26,804 nt of DNA. It comes from an uncultured Clostridia bacterium. GTDB lineage: Bacteria > Bacillota > Clostridia > Lachnospirales > Anaerotignaceae. Numbering within the stretch: the stretch's first letter is position 1; the number at the start of each line of letters is the position of its first letter. The stretch lies in the NCBI GenBank assembly GCA_947036475.1, contig CAMQRG010000006.1:1-26804 (forward strand). Direction: 5' to 3'. Positions 22,258 to 26,804 of the stretch are shown piece by piece. The notes under the pieces were generated by a model that did no database searches, had not been told where the DNA came from, and saw only the letters and a list, made by a program, of their open reading frames with translations. The translations under genes and the position numbers were made by a program.

Positions 22258-23457
22258 ATGAAGGTTTTAATTGAATTTTATGATAAGGACGTACTGAAAA
22301 ATATTGTTGCACCGCTGACGCTGCGTCCGGAAAAGGTTGTTTACCTCTACGACAACGGTCTGCGGGACGGGACTGCATTCCGCAGTCTGGAAACCTGTTT
22401 CCGGCGGCATATGCCCGATATTCGGCTGGAGGCTGTGCCGGTGGATATTCTTTCCGTACCGAAAATACGTCAGGCCGTTTTCCGCGTAATTGCCGAAAAC
22501 GCCCCTGCCGACTGCGCGCTGGAGCTGACGGGCGGGAGCGAGCTGATGACCGTCGGCGGTTACAAGGCGGGGCGCGAAACGGGAATCCGTATGCTGCATA
22601 CCGACCTGCTCCATGGCTGCATTACGGACGTGGAAACGGACGATATTGTTGCGCAGACCGTAACGCTTTCCCTTGAGGACTTTCTGGACGCAAAGGGCGC
22701 ATGCTTCATTGGGGAATCCCACCACCCACCGCAGAAGGAACGTTTTCAGCCCATCATGGAAATGGCGCGTTTTCTGTTCCGCCATCTGCCGCAGTGGAAA
22801 TCCACATGCAGCTTTTTGCAGACTGTTGCATCACGCCATCTGCCGCATGAACTTTATATGGAAAGCCGCAGAAATATCCATATGAAAAACGGCAAGCCCG
22901 TTTCTGCCGACCGCGAAATTTTGAAGGAATTTCAACGGCTGGGTTTTCTCAAAAACCTTGTTATGGACGACAACTGGGTGAAGTTTTCTTTCTGCACGCT
23001 GGAGGACAGGCATTACTGCATCAGCTACGGCGTCTGGCTGGAATTATATGTATACATAGCGGCAGCATCTACAGGCATGTTTGACGACGTAAAACTTGGC
23101 ACCATGATAGACTGGAACGCCTATGACGGCATGACCATTGCTGGGAACGAAATTGACGTCATTCTGATGGACCATTCTCTGCCCGTTTTCATTTCCTGCA
23201 AACTGCGGGACGCAGATACCGCCGCACTGAACGAACTGCTGATTGCAAAAAAACGGCTCGGCGGCTGGTTCTCCAAAGGCGTAATCGTTGCATTCGGCAG
23301 GGAAAAAAAGGAAGGCACAGGCACATTCAGCCGCGCCAAGGAATTAGGGCTGGAAATGCTGGACGCGCGGGATATTCTAGCGGAGGATTTTCCGCAGCGG
23401 CTTGTCCGCACCATACGGGAACATGACCTTGTCAGCCTGAAATGGAAAAAAGTTTAA
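22258..23457 (+). CDS. DUF1887 protein: CARF-like sensor plus PD-(D/E)XK nuclease-like domain (Card1/Can2 type)
   Basis: The 399-residue protein has two parts. Residues 1-140 look like a CARF-type Rossmann domain: the opening strand MKVLIEFYDKDV and the loop ELTGGSELMTVGG at about 89-101, matching the 'LTGGT/S-x-LM' loop that lines cyclic-oligoadenylate pockets. Residues 200-399 match the DUF1887 nuclease domain: GVWLELYVYIAA (about 258-269), GNEIDVILM (296-304) and PVFISCKLRD (309-318). Asp300 and Lys315 fit a PD-(D/E)XK centre; the acidic residue of the E-x-K motif is Ser313. Characterised relatives Card1 and Can2 cleave DNA and/or RNA after binding cA4 made by type III CRISPR systems. The start at 22258 follows GGAAGGGGG. 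It lies 44 bp after ytfJ and 12 bp before tetR. Activity and ligand are inferred. Confidence 0.82.
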   Translation: MKVLIEFYDKDVLKNIVAPLTLRPEKVVYLYDNGLRDGTAFRSLETCFRRHMPDIRLEAVPVDILSVPKIRQAVFRVIAENAPADCALELTGGSELMTVGGYKAGRETGIRMLHTDLLHGCITDVETDDIVAQTVTLSLEDFLDAKGACFIGESHHPPQKERFQPIMEMARFLFRHLPQWKSTCSFLQTVASRHLPHELYMESRRNIHMKNGKPVSADREILKEFQRLGFLKNLVMDDNWVKFSFCTLEDRHYCISYGVWLELYVYIAAASTGMFDDVKLGTMIDWNAYDGMTIAGNEIDVILMDHSLPVFISCKLRDADTAALNELLIAKKRLGGWFSKGVIVAFGREKKEGTGTFSRAKELGLEMLDARDILAEDFPQRLVRTIREHDLVSLKWKKV

Positions 23458-23469
23458 GGGGGGACCCGC

Positions 23470-24057
23470 TTGGCGAAAAAGAATACCCGCAATACAAAAA
23501 GCCGTATCGTTGCGGCGGCATGGAAGCTGTTTTATGAACATGGCTACGACGATACGACCGTAGAGGAAATCGTGGAAGAATCTGGCACATCGAAAGGCTC
23601 ATTTTACCATTATTTCAGTGGGAAAGATGCGCTTTTAAGTTCTCTTTCCGATTTGTTTGACGATAAATATTCCGAATTGATACCAACGCTGCCCCCTGAA
23701 CAGGACAGCTTTGAAAAGCTGATGTACCTGAATCGGGAACTGTTCCTGATGATAGACAACAGCGTATCGCTGGATCTGGTGGCGCGGCTGTATTCCTCCC
23801 AGCTGATTACAGCAGGGGCGAAACACCTGCTCGACCATAACAGAGTATATTATAAGCTGCTGCGCCAGATAATCATGGAAGGGCAGCAGCGTGGGGAACT
23901 TCGGGCTGATGTTTCTGTGAATGAAATCGTCAAGGCTTACGCCCTGTGTGAAAGGGCTTTGATTTACGACTGGTGCATCTGTAACGGGGAATATTCCCTT
24001 TGCCAGTACGCGCGGGAGATGATGCCCGTCTTTTTGGCCGGATTCCGGCTTTTGTGA
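23470..24057 (+). CDS. TetR-family transcriptional regulator
   Basis: The 195-residue product has an N-terminal TetR helix-turn-helix: RIVAAAWKLFYEHGYDDTTV, then the recognition part SGTSKGSFYHYFSGKDALL (about residues 38-56). The remaining 140 residues are the variable ligand-binding, dimerisation domain, including a Cys-rich segment near the end (CERALIYDWCICNGEYSLC). The start is a TTG at 23470, eight to ten bases after AAGGGGGGA; no ATG fits. It begins 12 bp after the DUF1887 gene, so the two are almost surely co-transcribed, and it may autoregulate the pair. The ligand is unknown. Confidence 0.9.
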   Translation: MAKKNTRNTKSRIVAAAWKLFYEHGYDDTTVEEIVEESGTSKGSFYHYFSGKDALLSSLSDLFDDKYSELIPTLPPEQDSFEKLMYLNRELFLMIDNSVSLDLVARLYSSQLITAGAKHLLDHNRVYYKLLRQIIMEGQQRGELRADVSVNEIVKAYALCERALIYDWCICNGEYSLCQYAREMMPVFLAGFRLL

Positions 24058-24079
24058 CAGGTTGTGCTGACATTTCCAT

Positions 24080-24102
24080 AAGGGCTGCAAAAGCCCTTTT
24101 TT
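24080..24102 (+). terminator. Terminator of the DUF1887-tetR transcript
   Basis: AAGGGCT pairs with AGCCCTT around a GCAAA-type loop, followed by TTTT and CG. It lies 22 bases after the tetR stop codon. Confidence 0.88.
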
Positions 24103-24144
24103 CGTTCCAAAAGCGCAGAAAGGCCAGTGGAACAGCTCAAAAAT

Positions 24145-24172
24145 TTGCAATTTCCGCGATATTGTTTATAAT
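24145..24172 (+). promoter_or_regulatory. Sigma-A type promoter for mnmG-rsmG
   Basis: TTGCAA (24145-24150) and TATAAT (24167-24172) are separated by 16 bp. It lies upstream of repeat copy D, so the transcript would carry a leader of roughly 215 nt containing that element. Confidence 0.75.
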
Positions 24173-24194
24173 AAAAGAAACCTGTAAAGGCGGC

Positions 24195-24355
24195 TTGACT
24201 TAAGAAAACAAATTTTTCTTTTGGCTTGGATTCTTAAGTCAAACCCTGACGGCTGTTGCATGAGAAAATTTCTTCTGAAATTTTATCTTTTCTGAAAAAT
24301 TCTGATTTTTCAGACGCTTCAAAAAATGAATTTTTCCTATGGCAACGCCCATAAG
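24195..24355 (-). repeat. Dispersed inverted-repeat element, copy D (longest)
   Basis: This copy starts with an extra perfect inverted repeat, TTGACTTAAGAA (24196-) and TTCTTAAGTCAA (-24242), then TTGCATGAGAAAATTTCTTC, the central stem CTGAAAAATTCTGATTTTTC, and the end TTTTTCCTATGGCAACGCCC ATAAGG. Its ends pair with each other. It lies within the expected 5' untranslated region of mnmG, just before the ribosome site AAAGGAG. Orientation is opposite to copy A. Confidence 0.72.
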
Positions 24356-24395
24356 GCGGCGTCGTGCCTTTCCAACTTACAAAGGAGTTTTGAAT

Positions 24396-26273
24396 ATGTA
24401 TCAAGCAGAAACAATTGATGTAGCCGTTATCGGCGGCGGGCACGCGGGCTGCGAAGCTGCACTTGCCTCCGCACGCCTTGGCATGAATACGGTGCTGTTC
24501 GCCATCAGTCTGGACAGTATTGCCATGATGCCCTGCAACCCTTCCATCGGCGGCAGCTCGAAGGGGCACCTTGTGCGCGAAATCGACGCGCTGGGCGGAG
24601 AAATGGGCAAGGTCATTGACAGGACATATATTCAGACAAAAATGCTGAATACCGGCAAAGGGCCCGCTGTGTATTCCCTGCGCGCACAGGCGGATAAAAC
24701 GCGTTACCATGAAGAAATGAAACAGCGGCTGGAAAACACGCCCAATCTGAAAATCAGGCAGGCAGAAATCGTGGAGATTCAAATGGAGGATTCGCGCGTG
24801 AAAGCCGTTGTTACGGCAGGCGGGGCGGTCTACCCCTGCGGCGCGGCAGTGCTCTGCATGGGAACGTATATGAAAAGCCGCTGTCTGACGGGGGAGAATA
24901 TCACAGAAAGCGGGCCGAACAACCTCATGCCCGCCACAAAGCTGAGCCAATGCCTGCGGGACATGGGCATTACGCTGTTCCGCTTCAAAACAGGCACGCC
25001 GGCCAGAATGAATAAAAATTCACTTGACTTTTCCAAAATGCAGCCACAGGCAGGCGATGACACCATCGTTCCCTTTTCCTTCACACATACGCCGGAGGAA
25101 ATTTCCCGCCCGCAGACACTCTGCTGGCTGACCTATACCAACGAAAAGACCCATCAGGTCATACGCGACAACCTCCACCGCTCACCGCTGTTCGGCGGGC
25201 TGATTGAAGGCACAGGGCCGCGCTATTGTCCTTCCATAGAGGACAAGGTAGTACGTTTTGCCGATAAGGAACGCCACCAGCTTTTTGTAGAACCGGAGGG
25301 CGAAAATACGGAAGAAATGTATATTCAGGGAATGTCCTCGTCTCTGCCGGAAGATGTGCAGATTGCCATGTACCGAACGATTCCGGGGCTGGAGCACTGC
25401 GAAATCACGCGTTTTGCCTATGCCATAGAATACGACTGCATCGACGCGACACAGCTGCGGCTTTCTCTGGAATTTAAGGATTATCACGGGCTTTTCAGTG
25501 CGGGGCAGTTCAACGGCAGTTCCGGCTATGAAGAAGCCGCCGCACAGGGGCTCATTGGCGGCGTAAATGCCGCGCGATATTTACAGGGGAAAGACCCCGT
25601 TATTTTGCAGCGTTCAGACGGATACATCGGCGTACTGATTGATGACCTCGTGAACAAGGGCAGCAAGGAGCCTTACCGTATGATGACGAGCCGGGCAGAA
25701 TTTCGCCTTTTGCTGCGGCAGGACAATGCAGACCAGCGGCTGACCCCTATCGGGCACGAAATCGGGCTGATTTCCGAAGAACGGTACGCCGCCCTGCTGG
25801 AAAAAGAACGACTGATACGCGGGGAAATCGAACGGGTACAGGCAGTTACAATGGGGCCGGAGGAAAAGCTGCTTGCCCTCCTGGAAAAATACGGCACATC
25901 GCCGGTCAAAACTGGCGTACGCCTTTCGGACTTAATGAAACGTCCGGAACTGGACTATGAAAAGCTGGCGGAAATCGACCCTGAGCGCCCTGATTTGCCC
26001 GCCGCCGTAAGAGAGCAGGTCAACATTCAGATTAAATATGAAGGGTACATCAGCCAGCAAAGAAAGCAGGTAGAACAGTTCAAGAAGCTGGAAAACCGGC
26101 TTTTACCGGAGGACATGGACTATGAAAGCATACAGGGGCTGCGTATTGAGGCGCGGCAGAAGCTGACGGCAGTGCGCCCGCGTTCGCTTGGGCAGGCGTC
26201 GCGGATTACGGGTGTTTCTCCCGCGGATATTTCCGTACTGCTGATTGCTTTGGAGCAGAGGAAACGGAGATAA
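24396..26273 (+). CDS. mnmG: tRNA uridine-5-carboxymethylaminomethyl modification enzyme MnmG
   Basis: MnmG (GidA) is the FAD-dependent partner of MnmE; together they add the carboxymethylaminomethyl group to U34 of several tRNAs. The 625-residue protein starts with the FAD-binding fold VIGGGHAGCEAA (11-22), includes CNPSIGGSSKGHLVREIDAL (about 47-66), GPRYCPSIEDK, and the C-terminal helical domain with IKYEGYISQQ. I chose ATG 24396, preceded by AAAGGAG; an upstream in-frame ATG at 24339 lies in repeat copy D. mnmE, its usual upstream neighbour, is absent, but rsmG follows 54 bp later as in many Firmicutes. Length is standard. Confidence 0.97.
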   Translation: MYQAETIDVAVIGGGHAGCEAALASARLGMNTVLFAISLDSIAMMPCNPSIGGSSKGHLVREIDALGGEMGKVIDRTYIQTKMLNTGKGPAVYSLRAQADKTRYHEEMKQRLENTPNLKIRQAEIVEIQMEDSRVKAVVTAGGAVYPCGAAVLCMGTYMKSRCLTGENITESGPNNLMPATKLSQCLRDMGITLFRFKTGTPARMNKNSLDFSKMQPQAGDDTIVPFSFTHTPEEISRPQTLCWLTYTNEKTHQVIRDNLHRSPLFGGLIEGTGPRYCPSIEDKVVRFADKERHQLFVEPEGENTEEMYIQGMSSSLPEDVQIAMYRTIPGLEHCEITRFAYAIEYDCIDATQLRLSLEFKDYHGLFSAGQFNGSSGYEEAAAQGLIGGVNAARYLQGKDPVILQRSDGYIGVLIDDLVNKGSKEPYRMMTSRAEFRLLLRQDNADQRLTPIGHEIGLISEERYAALLEKERLIRGEIERVQAVTMGPEEKLLALLEKYGTSPVKTGVRLSDLMKRPELDYEKLAEIDPERPDLPAAVREQVNIQIKYEGYISQQRKQVEQFKKLENRLLPEDMDYESIQGLRIEARQKLTAVRPRSLGQASRITGVSPADISVLLIALEQRKRR

Positions 26274-26327
26274 GACCTTAAAACCTTGGACGCTCTGGTC
26301 TTTTACACAATAATAAGGAGGCCATAC

Positions 26328-26804
26328 ATGGAAGAAAACAGGCAAAACGCCGCCGCGCTTCTGGCGGACTGCTGCGGCAAAATGGGCGTGCCGCTGGCGG
26401 AAGAACAGGTCAGCCAGTTTATGACGTATCTCACGCTTTTATTGGAATGGAACGAAAAAATGAACCTGACCGCAATCACAGAGGAACGGGAAGTTGTGCT
26501 GAAGCATTTCGCAGACTCCCTGAGCCTTGCCCCCGCCATTGGGCAGGGTACGCTTTCCGTCATTGACGTAGGAACAGGCGCAGGCTTTCCCGGTCTGCCG
26601 CTAAAAATCGCGCGTCCGGAAATCCGGCTGACGCTTCTGGATTCCCTGCAAAAGCGCATCGGTTTTCTGGAAGAAGTTACGGCACAGCTGGGGCTGGAAA
26701 ATGTTTGCTGTATACACAGCCGCGCAGAGGACGGCGGGCAGAATCCCGAATATCGGGAGCAGTTCGACCTCTGTGTATCCCGCGCGGTCGCCGCGCTGCC
26801 CATA
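26328..26804 (+). CDS. rsmG: 16S rRNA (guanine527-N7)-methyltransferase RsmG, 3'-truncated by window end
   Basis: RsmG methylates G527 of 16S rRNA using S-adenosylmethionine. The visible 159 residues contain the typical LLEWNEKMNLTAITE segment (about 38-52), HFADSLSLAP, the SAM-binding VIDVGTGAGFPGLPLKI (about 83-99), the LLDSLQKRIGFLEEV helix and the start of SRAVAALP. The ribosome site AAGGAGG precedes ATG 26328. The gene is cut by the end of the window, not broken. It is likely co-transcribed with mnmG. Confidence 0.95.
   Translation, partial: MEENRQNAAALLADCCGKMGVPLAEEQVSQFMTYLTLLLEWNEKMNLTAITEEREVVLKHFADSLSLAPAIGQGTLSVIDVGTGAGFPGLPLKIARPEIRLTLLDSLQKRIGFLEEVTAQLGLENVCCIHSRAEDGGQNPEYREQFDLCVSRAVAALPI

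Noticed and set aside
22214..24395. CRISPR array or cas genes near the CARF-like gene
   Set aside because: I looked for regularly spaced 25-40 base repeats and for cas-like proteins around the gene and in the rest of the window and saw none.

Overview
The window is a core-genome stretch of a spore-forming, Gram-positive anaerobe of class Clostridia. The evidence is spmA/spmB, a ytfJ (GerW) homologue with a DUF2953 partner, an AbrB-type regulator, an S-layer-homology (SLH) protein, lipoproteins with Gram-positive style signals, strong AGGAGG ribosome sites and sigma-A type promoters. Genus cannot be fixed from the sequence alone. I see no rRNA, tRNA, CRISPR array, transposase or phage gene.

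Layout. 1-3.4 kb: ychF, an HD-domain nucleotidase-like gene, and a MATE efflux gene broken by one in-frame TAG. 3.4-5.1 kb: abrB-like regulator divergent from spmA-spmB. 5.1-7.1 kb: an FG-GAP-like lipoprotein gene and tadA, probably one transcript. 7.2-11.2 kb: a LysR regulator divergent from a 923-residue SLH protein. 11.2-13.0 kb: a structured non-coding region, trxA, then ybaB-recR. 13.4-17.6 kb, minus strand: a YycH-like membrane-anchored protein, a DUF4177-like protein, a secreted small protein and malQ. 17.8-19.3 kb: a glycine/tyrosine-rich lipoprotein candidate, a pair of overlapping half-size TSUP transporter genes and a 56-residue protein. 19.5-22.2 kb: an unknown protein, a TIGR01906-type membrane protein, DUF2953 and ytfJ. 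22.3-24.1 kb: a CARF plus PD-(D/E)XK nuclease-like protein (DUF1887/Card1/Can2 type) followed closely by a TetR regulator. 24.4-26.8 kb: mnmG and the 5' part of rsmG.

How the genes fit together. Most are housekeeping: tRNA modification (tadA, mnmG), 16S rRNA methylation (rsmG), recombination repair (ybaB-recR), redox (trxA), translation-linked ATPase (ychF), glucan metabolism (malQ) and spore maturation or germination (spmAB, DUF2953-ytfJ). The most unusual protein content is the DUF1887-tetR pair, a cyclic-oligonucleotide-sensor-like nuclease with no CRISPR system in view.

The non-coding DNA is unusually rich. One dispersed element of about 100 bp occurs four times (11.88, 13.06, 17.58 and 24.2 kb); it has inverted-repeat ends, internal hairpins and base changes that preserve pairing. 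A second, GC-rich composite palindromic repeat occurs at 14.87, 19.27 and 21.54 kb, with possible fragments at 5.15 and 13.02 kb. The intergenic regions before trxA and before ytfJ are packed with nested inverted repeats of unknown function.
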